Position numbers and translations under genes: made by a program
Shown: in pieces, positions 1-8,950 of the stretch
How positions within the stretch are numbered: position 1 is the stretch's first letter
Layout: each line of letters begins with the position of its first letter
Source: Embiotoca jacksoni
Lineage: Eukaryota; Chordata; Actinopteri; Embiotocidae
Assembly: GCA_022577435.1 (NCBI GenBank)
Contig: JAKOON010000012.1
Location: forward strand, 15,212,585 to 15,276,584
Direction of reading: 5' to 3'
Length of the DNA: 64,000 nt
Notes under the pieces: model-generated
What the model was told of the DNA's origin: nothing
Databases searched by the model: none
Seen by the model: only the letters and a program-made list of their open reading frames with translations

Positions 1-33
1 CAAATGGAGCTCAGTGTAAGTTCAATCAGGAAG

Positions 34-38
34 ACTAT
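34..38. repeat. Target-site duplication, left copy
   Basis: The five bases actat lie immediately outside the 3' LTR end, which starts TGTGACATGC on the + strand. The same five bases follow the other LTR end at 5877-5881. A 4-6 bp duplication is normal for retroviral-type integrases. Confidence 0.7.
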
Positions 39-112
39 TGTGACATGCATTTTGCCGTCACCGTGGGTTCTCCCAGCATGAATGAACAACGACCAACCAA
101 AGTACAGTTTCA
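39..112 (-). repeat. 3' LTR, truncated (74 bp)
   Basis: This stretch is nearly identical to 5720-5787, with a few substitutions and a small indel. It holds the R/U5-like half of the LTR. The other 89 bp (U3 side, matching 5788-5876) are absent, and the repeat abuts the end of the RNase H frame. The U3 part was therefore probably lost by deletion. Confidence 0.7.
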
Positions 113-590
113 GTCTGTCCTCCCTGAGAGCGGCAGAGGAAGTCGGCCACGGTCATCTGCACCCCCGGCCTATGGACCACCTGGAAATGAAATGGCTGTA
201 AAGGCAGATACCACCGAGTGGTCCGGGCGTTGGTATCTTTCATGCGGTGGAGCCACTGGAGCGGAACATAATCCGAACAGAGGGTGAATGGGCATCCCAG
301 GAGGTAGTAGCGCAGGGAGTCAACTGCCCACCGGATGGCCAGGCACTCCTTCTCTACCGTGCTATACCTGGCCTCCCTCTCCGATAGCTTCCAGCTTCAG
401 TCTGCAGGGTAAAGGGGAGAGAGAAGTTAGGTGCGTGGAGGAGTGGTTCCCCACAGAGAGCCTGTTTCACCCTTTCAATTGCCCACTGGCACTGCTCCGT
501 CCACTGCACCGGATCTGAGGCACCTTTCCAGGTCAGGTCCATCAAGGGACTGGTCAGATCCGCAAAGTTCGGGATGAACCGTCTGTAATA
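113..590 (-). pseudogene. Gypsy RNase H and end of RT, disrupted
   Basis: The - strand reads, from 590 downward, the RT-connection motif YYRRFIPNFADLTSPL, then DPVQWTEQCQWAIERVKQAL and LHAPNFSLPFTLQTEA, which begins the RNase H fold. Further on, 243-113 reads MKDTNARTTRWYLPLQPFHF and then VADFLCRSQGG, the typical gypsy RNase H end. The two parts lie in different frames with stops between them. The first catalytic residue of gypsy RNase H normally sits in a TDAS motif; here it reads TEAG, a further sign of decay. Confidence 0.85.
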
Positions 591-779
591 CCTTGCCTGG
601 GGATCATGGTAGAAGCGTTCACGTCCGCGATTCCTGTCAGGTTTAAACAAACCTGCAAATTCTACCAAAGACACTGAAGCCGAGTGAAAGACAATGATGT
701 CCAGAAGCTCAACAAATGACAGCAGCCCTCCAGTCCAGAGCAGGAAGAGAGGCCAATGCCTGCCTCCAAGGCCAGCACT

Positions 780-1199
780 GACCATCATATCTCTCAATGT
801 TATAGGACTATCTGCAACTAAAGAAGAACTTGTTGCAGAACTCTGCAAAGAATGCCAGTGCGATATTCTCTGCCTACAGGAAACCTACCGAAAAAAAATC
901 ATTGCCCCCGTGTGGAAGGTATGACCACCCTCATAGAAAGACCACATGAGGAATATGGCAGCATCATGCTAGCAAAGAATGGGACAATCGCTGAATCAAC
1001 ATCAAAGAGCGATAAAAACAACATTGAAGTCCTAACCACTGAGCTCAGAGGAGTTACCATCACCTCAGTCTACAAACGCCCCCCCCCCCTCATACCCATG
1101 GAGATGCCTGAAATACCACCATCCGGAAAACCGAAGATTGTGATGGGAGATTTCAACAGCCACAGCACGCAATGGGGATGCAGTAGAAATGTGGCCTGA
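780..1199 (+). pseudogene. LINE endonuclease (APE-type) fragment
   Basis: Two overlapping frames carry LNVIGLS, CLQETY and GDFNSHS, which correspond to conserved blocks of exonuclease-endonuclease-phosphatase domains in non-LTR elements. A frame change lies near 880-930 and the domain ends at a stop near 1199. The active-site Asp and Asn of GDFN are still present. Confidence 0.8.
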
Positions 1200-1289
1200 A
1201 AACTGCCAGCTTAATCTGATCCAGGATGCAAAACAACCAAAGTTCTTCAACAGCGGATGATGGAGAGCAGGTTACAACAGGCTTGCCCC

Positions 1290-2100
1290 TGTTGCTGAAC
1301 CAGCCATCATACCTCAACAAACCTGGCAAATCTACAACAAACCAACTTCTGAACCTCACTCAACACATTGAGGGCGGATTCCAAAAAGGACTGGTAAAGG
1401 GAGCCGTCTTTGTTGATCTGTCTGCCGCATATGACACTGTGAACCATCGCCTCCTCCTAAAAAAGATCTTGGAGTTGACAAAAGACCTGGTACTCACAGA
1501 CCTCATTGGAACCCTTCTGAAAGACAAGCGCTTCTTTGTTGTCCTGAATAACAAGCAGAGTTGCTGGCGACAACAATGAGATAGCCTACCTCGAGGTAGT
1601 GTGCTGGCCCCACTACTATATAACATCTACACCAGCGACCAGCCAATGGACCAGAACACTGAGCGTTTCATCTATGCAAACGATCTCTGTGTAAAATATC
1701 ACGAGAACTGGTTCAAAGGCGTAGAACTGAACCTCACCACAGCCCTAGATGAGCTACTCCTCTATTACGAGCGCAACCACCTACATGCCAACCCTGCAAA
1801 GACCCGAGTCTGCTCCTTCCATCTCAGGAACCATGAAGCCAACTGACCACTTAACATCAAATGGTCTGGAACACCACTTGAGCACTCTACCCACCCTGTC
1901 TACCTTAGAGTAACCCAGGATCGTATTCTCTCCTTTAAGGAGCACATCAACAACACAAAATCCGAAACAACATTCTACGGAAACTGACCAACTCCAAATG
2001 GGGAGCCACAGCACACACATTAAGATATACTGCTCTGGCACTGTGCTATTACTCTGCGGAATATGCATGTCCTGTTTGGGAGAGGTCAACCCATGCCAAG
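1290..2100 (+). pseudogene. LINE reverse transcriptase fragment
   Basis: The frame 1226-1579 contains FVDLSAAYDTVNHRLLL (RT block with the first catalytic Asp). After a stop, 1601-1846 holds LAPLLYNIYTSD and FIYANDL, in which the second Asp of the YADD box has become Asn. Translation breaks again near 1846. The downstream bases still resemble the RT thumb region, but no long frame is left. Confidence 0.8.
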
Positions 2101-2115
2101 AAACTTGACCCAGCA

Positions 2116-2691
2116 TTGAACAACACCTGCCACCTGATCACTGGCTGCTTAAAACCCACCAACACAAGCAACCTTCACCTCCTCGCTGGCATTGCCCCTG
2201 CTGATATTAGACAGGAAGTTGCCAGCCAATTCGAGAAAACAAAATCTACTAGTGATGAACGCCATCTCCTCAATGGATGTCACCCTCCGGCCCAATGGCT
2301 AAAGCCAAGAAGAAGCTTTCTCAGCCATGTCCAGCCCCTAACAAAGTCTTGGGAAGAAACCAGAATCTGGATGGAAAAGCTTGAGAATGACCCTCCTCCA
2401 ACTGCCATGGGAATACCCCCTACTGAAAACATTCCCCATTGCCCAGAAGCACCATGGGGTCAATGGAAAATACTAAACCGCCTCAGAACGAGAACGGGAA
2501 GATCAAAAGCTGCTCTGGTCAGATGGGGTTACAAGACTGGCCCAACTACCTGTGAATTTGGAGAAGAAGACCATACTATGGAGCATTGCTTTGCCTGCCC
2601 TCTACTACCCAACCCTTGCAACTCAAAAGACCTTGCAGTGTTCAATAAAAATGCAAAGGACTGTGTAAAGAAATGGGAAACTGTCATATAA
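2116..2691 (+). pseudogene. LINE ORF2 C-terminal segment
   Basis: This 191-codon frame is the longest intact stretch of the LINE. It contains the segment LNRLRTRTGRSKAALVRWGY and the spaced C and H residues (CEFGEEDHTMEHCFACPLLP) that I know from the C-terminal region of jockey-like proteins. It ends at a TAA at 2689, followed by a short A-rich stretch that may mark the element's 3' end near 2740. Confidence 0.75.
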
Positions 2692-2749
2692 CCATCACGT
2701 TTCAGTGAAACAAAAAGAAGAATACCCCGCCAGCCCCAAAACCCGCCTC

Positions 2750-3540
2750 ACCTCTTTTGTTGTCTAGGTAGGGGGCAGCATATGCAGCATGCGGACGCAG
2801 CACCCGGTCCATGAGGCGTTGGAAAGTGACTGGGGCACCGAACAACCCAAAGGGAAGTGTGGTGAATTGGTACAATCCAAATGGAGTGGAGAAGGCCATT
2901 TTTTCCTTGGAGAGGAATCTGCCAGTATCCCTTGGTTAAATCCAGTGTCGTAAAGAAATGCGCAGTGCCCAGTCGGTCCAGGAGTTCGTCGACCCGGGGC
3001 ATTGGGTACGCATCAAATTGTGACACATCATTCACCCTACTATAGTCAACATTGAGCTGTATAGATCAATCCTTCTTGACAACAAGAACAATGGGGCCAC
3101 ACCAGGTACTGTTGGACTCTTATATTACTCCCATCTCCAGCATATCAGCCAATTCCCTCTGAACCACTTTTCTTTTGTGTTCAGGTAACCAGTAGGGTCG
3201 CGACCGCACCGTCATGCCCGGAGAAGTCTCAATGTTGTGCACTATGAGGTTCGTGCGTCCTGGCAGGAGGGAGAACACATCAGCAAATTGCTTCTGCAAC
3301 TGGGCTATGTCTGTTCTCTGGGTCCCGGAGAGAAGGGCGTCATAAGGGAGCGAGGCAGGATTGGTGGATTTTGGAACCTCTGGCCCCAGCTCATCTCTCT
3401 CAGATACCGCAGACACCAGAGAAACAGACTCCGCCTCTCTCCACGCTTTTAAGAGTTTGAGGTGGTAGATCTGTGTAGTTCCGCCCTTGTCCGAACATAC
3501 CACCTCATAGTCGACATCCCCTACTCGCCGTGTGACCACA
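2750..3540 (-). pseudogene. Gypsy reverse transcriptase, first part
   Basis: On the - strand, 3539-3120 reads the linker from the integrase end (VTRRVGDVDYEVV, IYHLKLLKAWREAE) into the RT start (RSRPYWLPEHKRKVVQREL). Then 3035-2750 gives FDAYPMPRVDELLDRLGTA, FFTTLDLTKGYWQIPL, TLPFGLFGAPVTFQRLMDRV and finally YLDN, where gypsy RTs have YLDD. The sequence stops matching just after that box, at the LINE insertion. Frame changes and at least one stop are visible. Confidence 0.87.
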
Positions 3541-3755
3541 AATGGCCCTTGCTACTTGGCGAGGAGTTTCGAGCTAGAAGAAGGAAGTAATACAAGTACC
3601 TTTTCTCCCGGTGTGAATTGCCTCAGTTTGGCCCCTCTGTTCTACAGCCGTTGTTGACGCTCCTGGGCCTGGAGCAAATTCTCGCGTGACAGCCCACCCA
3701 CTCTGTGGAGTTTTGCTTGTTTTTCCCGGGGCTCGGACCGCCCTCCTAGTTTTCT

Positions 3756-3980
3756 TTAACCCTTGTGTTGTCCTTGGGTCAAAATGACCCGCAGCTGTGT
3801 TCAACCAAGTTCTATTTTATTTCTATATTTTTATATTTTTTGGGATCATTGGTCATCATTCTTTAAATAAACCCTCACAGCCTCCTTGTCACCAATGATC
3901 CCCAAAAATATGAAAATAAAATAGAACTTGGTTGAACACAGCTGTGGGTCATTTTGACCCAGGGACAACACGAGGGTTAA
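3756..3980. mobile_element. piggyBac-like MITE in a TTAA site
   Basis: TTAA at 3756-3759 and TTAA at 3977-3980 flank a 217-bp element with terminal inverted repeats that begin CCCTTGTGTTGTCC. The two halves are near-perfect inverted copies over most of their length (GGGTCA..TGACCC, then GTTCAACCAAGTTCTATTTT), so the element can fold into one long hairpin. TTAA duplication and a CCC-start repeat are piggyBac features. It has no coding capacity. It interrupts the gypsy element between the integrase and the RT linker. Confidence 0.88.
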
Positions 3981-4600
3981 GCAGGTCGAGCACCCCCCGT
4001 GGTTTCCTGCCAAACAGCAGTTCAAAGGGAGAAAATCCTGTGGAGGCCTGGGGGACCTCCCGCACTGCAAACAACACAGGATCAAGCCATTTATCCCAAT
4101 TGCGTTCATCTTCGTGGATAAATTTACGGATCATGAACTTTAAAGTCTTATTCAGACGCTCCACAAGACCGTCAGTCTGTGAGTGATATACACTGGTCCG
4201 AATCGATTTAACGCCCACTAATCCGTACAATTCTTTTAGTGTTCTTGACATGAACAAGGTGCCCTGGTCAGTCAGAATCTCTTTCAGGATTCTGACTCAG
4301 GAGATGACCTGAAATAGAGCCTGTGCGACACTCTTTGTAGAAATGCTGCGCAATGGCACTGCCTCGGGATATCGTGTTGCTTAATCCACCAGAACTAATA
4401 CAAAGCGATTTCCGCGTGCACTCCTGTGAAATGGCACGATGAGTTCCATGCCAATTTGTTCAAATGGGACCTCCATTAATAGTAGAGGACGCAAAGTCGA
4501 CCTCGGAATGGCCGACTGGTTTACCAATTGACACTCCGGGCAGGATGCACACCACCGGCGCACATCCCTCCGGATACCCGGCCAATAAAATCAGGTAATT
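3981..4600 (-). pseudogene. Gypsy integrase, disrupted
   Basis: The - strand from 4563 reads the zinc-binding end (RRWCASCPECQLVNQS) and the start of the catalytic core (EQIGMELIVPFHRS, FVLVLVD). From 4257 it reads KSIRTSVYHSQTDGLVERLN and WDKWLDPVLFAVREVPQAS, then ELLFGRKPRGVLDLL, which is the core end. The Glu of the D,D-35-E triad is visible in GLVERLN. The first Asp, normally in GMDLI/V, reads Glu here. Stops separate the two frames. Its position upstream of RT in transcription order is the key to the Gmr1 call. Confidence 0.87.
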
Positions 4601-5061
4601 ATTCGGTCCAGTGTTTTAGCATATCCCATGTGGCCAGCCATTGGGTTATATTGAGCTGCCTGGAAAATAATTTCCCGGCGGTTTTTCAGCACCAACACCC
4701 CGGCACACTGCCCCATTAACTTATGAAACCCCGGCCAATCTGTTCCCAAGATTAGGGGGTGCGTACGGCTGGAGCTAACCACAACCTTTACGCTATGCTT
4801 TTTCCCCACATATCTAATTTCCACTGACACTATGGGATACTCATGAACATCCCCATGCACACACCTAATCTTCACCCACAATGCCTCCACCAATTCCCAG
4901 GGCCGAACCAGGCTCTGGTAAATCATAGACTGTGTACAGCATTGCCTGATGTACACCCCCCCTGGATCCTTACCGGAACGCGGTATGTCGCCCCTGGACG
5001 GGGGAAGGGTGTTTGATGGCTGGCAACCCGGATCACCTGGCCTACGTCCATGAGTGGACAC
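4601..5061 (-). pseudogene. Gypsy protease region, disrupted
   Basis: On the - strand, CCTQSMIYQSLVRPWELVEA is followed by VSVEIRYVGKKHSVKVVV and HPLILGTDWPGFHKL, the pattern of retropepsins in this gypsy family. The residues before CTQS read RQC where a D-S/T-G active site is expected, so the catalytic Asp seems lost or out of frame. The 3' end runs toward the integrase zinc finger. Confidence 0.72.
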
Positions 5062-5698
5062 TCATTCCGGCAGTGTCCGCCCACACCTCCAACATTCCTG
5101 CCCTGATGTCTGAGGGGCCCCTGTAGGTTGGGAAGGGGGCCTGTAGCTGCAGGGACCTGTTGAGGCAAGATATGAGGGACAGAGTGAGACGGCGGAGGTG
5201 GTAGTGGCCGAGCCAAGAGCTGTGGCTGGACCCTCCTCCGAGGGGCGGGAGTCGGCTGAACTGGAACAAGCGGGCGGCCGCCGTCTTCCTGACCGCTGGG
5301 GTGGACAGCGAGGTGGTCTTCTGCCAAAATGATGGCAGTCTTCAGCGATGTGGGACGGTGGCAGCGGATCCACGCTGCCGTTTTGACTGGCAGACCCGAC
5401 AAGAATTGTTCAACTACCACCTTCTCCAGCAAGGCCTGCTCTCCCACCGAGCTCCCCGGTCATAACCACCTGGCCGCAGCGTCCCTTAGCCGCTGGGCAT
5501 GGGTGAAGGGCTGGTCTAGAGCTGCGAGCCCCTTGAGCGCCTGAATCTGCCTCTCCGCCTAGGCCAGCAGCGCCCCCAGGAACTGCCTGTTGGCCTCAGC
5601 GTGGTCCCGCTGCATGGCCGCAATCTCCCCAGCATCTGTCCTAGTGGGATGACCGGCTGCGCCGGCATGCCCATCTGCTGTCTGTCCATCTCCCTGCT
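5062..5698 (-). pseudogene. Gypsy gag, disrupted
   Basis: The - strand frame 5447-4923 begins GEQALLEKVVVEQFLSGLPV and AAWIRCHRPTSLKTA, a SCAN-like capsid segment, followed by a proline- and glutamine-rich stretch. In another frame (5373-5062) a CWRCG motif suggests a decayed zinc knuckle near 5090-5075. The upstream part, 5698-5516, starts near MDRQQMGMPAQP and is separated by frameshifts. Confidence 0.72.
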
Positions 5699-5718
5699 GA
5701 GCCCCACGTTGGGCGTCA
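5699..5718 (-). other. Primer binding site, tRNA-Lys type
   Basis: One base downstream of the 5' LTR end, the - strand reads TGACGCCCAACGTGGGGCTC. Apart from one base near its start, this is complementary to the 3' end of vertebrate tRNA-Lys(CUU) as I remember it. This fixes the LTR boundary and the element's orientation. Confidence 0.7.
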
Positions 5719-5719
5719 G

Positions 5720-5876
5720 TGTGACATGCATCTTGCCGTCACCGTGGGTTCTCCAAGCACGCTAACGACCAGCCAAAGTACAGTTTCGACGAGTTTATTC
5801 CCACACAAAATAACTCTGAACCACACCTCCAATCAGTCCCTCCTGTAGCTGAGCCAAACCATGCCCCACTACCACA
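5720..5876 (-). repeat. 5' LTR (157 bp)
   Basis: The LTR starts TGTGACATGC and ends ACCACA on the + strand, so it has TGTG...CACA ends. On the - strand it contains GGGAATAAACTCG, a polyadenylation signal. Its inner half is repeated at 39-112. Next to its outer end lies actat, the target-site duplication. At 157 bp it is short for an LTR. Confidence 0.75.
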
Positions 5877-5881
5877 ACTAT
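5877..5881. repeat. Target-site duplication, right copy
   Basis: actat, identical to 34-38 on the other side of the gypsy element. Confidence 0.7.
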
Positions 5882-8436
5882 GTTTACACCCATTACATAT
5901 TTCTGTTTTTGTGTTTTTGGTGCTACTAACTTCTTTTAATTCCCAATGGAAAAAAGTTATAGCAGATAAATCCATGAAACCATGTGCTACCATTTCAAAA
6001 CAAGTGACCTGTAAGAGTGTGTGAAGCCCAAAGGTGAGTCAGCCTCTCTGAATTCTGCCAGAACTCCTAAACGCCTAGTCCAAGCACAGATTTGGATCTA
6101 GAGCCCGTTAGAGGAAACTTGTTTGAGTGTGTTAACAATAGTTGTGTGCAACCAAAACGAATGAGGGATTTTGGAGACATAAATTTATGGACATCAACAA
6201 AAATACTGGCCAACATGTGCAAACACGTAATGTGATTTATGCATGATTTGGCTGACTGGACATGACCTCTTGAAGCCATTTCTATTGAATGAAATGAATC
6301 ACGAGGTCTTTTATCAGAAGGTGGCCGGTGGTCAGAACAGAAAAACTTATTTAATGGATACACACGCACAGGATCAGGAATTTTAATTTGGGACAGTGCG
6401 GGTGGATATCTGCTAAAGTCTCTAAGTCTGCTGATGGTATTGTGAATTATCTTTCTGTCTCTCAGCTGGTTTGTTTAAACGTGTTTAATTTACTGTCAGA
6501 CTTCCTCTTTTGGCACAAATAATGGAAACTTTACCAGATGAACACGCAATTGCTTGTGTTTTGAAAATGGTCAGGGGTCCAAACACATTTTTCCATTGAC
6601 ATTACCAACTATTCATCAGAATACTGTTGCTATTTTTGATCAAAAGCATAAAAGTCTGATAACTTTTGATGTGAAAAGATCAAAACTAACAATTAATTTA
6701 TCAGAGTAACACGTTTTGTCTGTGTATTCAAAACCTGACATGCTTTATTCCTCTTTCCAAAAACTATTAAAAACCTCAATAGAGCAGATGTAACAGCAGG
6801 CATTGTATTAATTAAAAGGTGAAAATAGTCTTTCACAAATACTGTTTTTACCGCTGCTTATATTTTTTTTTTCAAAAACTACAGTGTCCACCTGAGTCGA
6901 AAAAGGAGGTCATGTAACAAGTACAAAGACTGAAAAGTAAATGTGATTTATTTTAAGTTGTATAGATAAATTGCTTGCATAACGTAACATATTTAACTTA
7001 CGTAATGTACATTAAGTACGGCAACTTAAATGACACTTTTTATTTTCATCCAAAGCATAACCTTTTACAACCATAACTAAATAGTTGGGCCTGAATTGTG
7101 ACATTGATACAGTATCCACTAATGGACCATCTGGTGTATTGCACAATTTGGTCTGGTACTGGGTTGTCGTTTGTTTTTTGGTGTTTGTGTTGTTGATAAT
7201 AACAAAAATATAGAAAAATCTCAGGTTGTTTTATATCCTTTCATGAGAAGAAACTTATATAACGATTATAATGACCATAATTCTTCAAGTGTAAATTCAT
7301 TTGGATATAATGTTCGAATCAACATGCAGACTTTTGGAAGAGATACAGAAGATTGCGGTGAAAATACAACTTAAACCTTCTTTAGGAACTTTGCCTGGAT
7401 TCCAGGGTTTATGTAGGAAAAAAAAAATCACTGCTGTTGTTTATCACACTAAACGATCAGTCCAAAAACATGGGAGAGAATCTTCCATGTGTTTAAATTA
7501 GATAGCTGTGTACAAAATATAACATTTATTGATGTCTCCAATGCAACTGTATTATGTTACTTTCTCTTCTACTGTTAAATATATACTGACTGACCGTTTG
7601 TCTGTTTTATCTAGCCACAACTCCCACACCACACAACATAAAAAGATCATTATTGATGCTTCCACAAACTCCCCCAGTAGCATTTCTCTGTTTCTCTTCT
7701 GTTGTGTCTCTCAGTGAAGTATTTCTCATGCATAAAGAGGAGAATAGCACATGTGGGTAGAGCAGCAGCCCAATACAAGCAGCCAGACTTTAGTCTCAGT
7801 GCATCAGGAGTCGGTGCAATCACTTCTCCAACTCTGCCAAATACATTACAGTTCCCTCTTGGCAAACTGTCTCCTGCAGCTGATTAAGTCTTACCCTGTT
7901 TGTCCCTCTCAGCTGATGGGTACTCTTCGTAGAGTTTTGAAACACCGACCCCTTCACCCTAACCCTAACTCTAAACCTATCCTAACACAACCTACTTTAA
8001 ACTGCAGGACAGATTCCACCTCAGAGTCTTAATCTTTGCGCAATTTGAATAACTTTAAAGTTCCGTTGGATTCACAGTTCCCCAGTGGTAATATTATGCC
8101 TAATGGTTTTTGTATGCGTTGGAACAAAGCTTTGGAAGGTTGTACTTCACATCTGAGACTCAAATCTGAAAATTAAGATTTATTTGTTTTCAAAAGTCCG
8201 TTCAGATGCTAAATGGGGTGTTGTCCTTTTTCTTCAGTAGTGTTGTTGGCAAAACATGTTCTGCCAACATGCTTCCACAGCAAGTTCCGCTACTTGCTGT
8301 GGAAGTTTGTTCACATTGGATACATTTCTAGAGACAAACATCAACAATAAATGTTAACTAATTATATTGCCTAAGAATGGTAATAGTGTGGATTTAAATA
8401 AAAGTTGGTAGTTAAATTCAAGCATTCAGTGATGCC
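5882..8436. other. Gene-free AT-rich stretch
   Basis: I see no conserved frame, RNA gene or recognised repeat here. The open frames are short and of low-complexity composition. Around 7960-7975 there are two CCCTAA units, too few to count as a telomeric repeat. Confidence 0.6.
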
Positions 8437-8950
8437 ATAGACTGTACATAAATGGAACAAGGGATGAGATCTCTGGTTCGGAAAGTGAAGCTAATACTGA
8501 AATGCCTTGACATACAATACCCCTGAGGGCCACTAGGGGCTGGTTCCAAAAAAAACCTTTAGCTCTAATAGACTCACATTCAAAAAGCATGACCTACTCT
8601 TATGAAATACAAAGTCTTTTTTTTTTCTGGCAATAAGTCCATTTGGTGCCATTCACTAAATTCACTCTTTCTGATCAGTGTTGTGGTTGTCCTTCTGAAA
8701 ATAATGTAATAATTAATTTGATATTAGGCCTCAAAGAGAGGTATGTTTTAGGGCCTGCCTGGTCTGATTTACATGGAGTGTAGTCAGGTTGGTGTTATAG
8801 GTGGGCAGGAATAGTGTCTTCAGGTTTTCAGTCAGATTCACCCCTCGCTCCTCATCAGCCCGTCCAAATATGGTCACATCTCACAACACCAACTTTAGTG
8901 CTGGCTCCCAGGAAGGCTCCCCAGCTGTTGGCCAATCAGGATAAAGTAGC
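8437..8950 (+). repeat. Dispersed repeat family A, copy 1
   Basis: The copy starts ATAGACTGTACATAAATGG and includes GAGGGCCACTAGGGGCTGG, ATAATTAATTTGATATTAGG and TAGGTGGGCAGGAATAGTGT. The same landmarks occur in the same order at 13983, 18408, 18758 and 47330. It carries no open frame of its own. It looks like a non-autonomous mobile repeat of about 500 bp, found by comparing copies within the window. Confidence 0.8.

Larger units (their letters stand above)
690..2740 (+). mobile_element. Non-LTR retrotransposon (jockey/CR1-like LINE), degenerate, nested in the gypsy element
   Basis: The + strand shows the pieces of a LINE ORF2 in order. An APE-type endonuclease starts about 780 (TIISLNVIGLSATKEELV, then CDILCLQETY) and carries the hallmark VMGDFNSHS at about 1138-1164. 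Reverse transcriptase follows from about 1340, with VFVDLSAAYDTVNHRLLL, the GSVLAPLLYNIYTSD block at about 1598 and FIYANDLC where YADD is expected. A C-terminal segment at 2116-2691 includes WKILNRLRTRTGRSKAALVR and a cysteine-rich tail. Frames are broken and part of the sequence between EN and RT is missing. It lies antisense to the host gypsy element. The exact ends are uncertain. I assign it to the jockey/CR1-like group only loosely. Confidence 0.82.
39..5876 (-). mobile_element. Ty3/gypsy LTR retrotransposon, Gmr1-like domain order, degenerate
   Basis: Read on the - strand the element runs 5' LTR (5720-5876), primer binding site, gag, protease, integrase, reverse transcriptase, RNase H, then a shortened 3' LTR (39-112). 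Integrase precedes reverse transcriptase, which is the Ty1/copia-like order known for the Gmr1 group of deuterostome Ty3/gypsy elements and not the usual gypsy order. A 5-bp direct repeat, actat, flanks it at 34-38 and 5877-5881, as expected for a target-site duplication. Every domain carries frameshifts or stops, so the copy is dead. Two younger insertions split it: a LINE-type element on the opposite strand and a piggyBac-like MITE. Part of the RT/RNase H junction is missing at the LINE site. The family call rests on remembered protein motifs; the domain order is seen directly. Confidence 0.88.

Noticed and set aside
5516..5731. The frame starting MHVTLTPNVG as the true gag start
   Set aside because: Its first codons lie inside the LTR and primer binding site; the real gag start is more likely downstream, near MDRQQMG.
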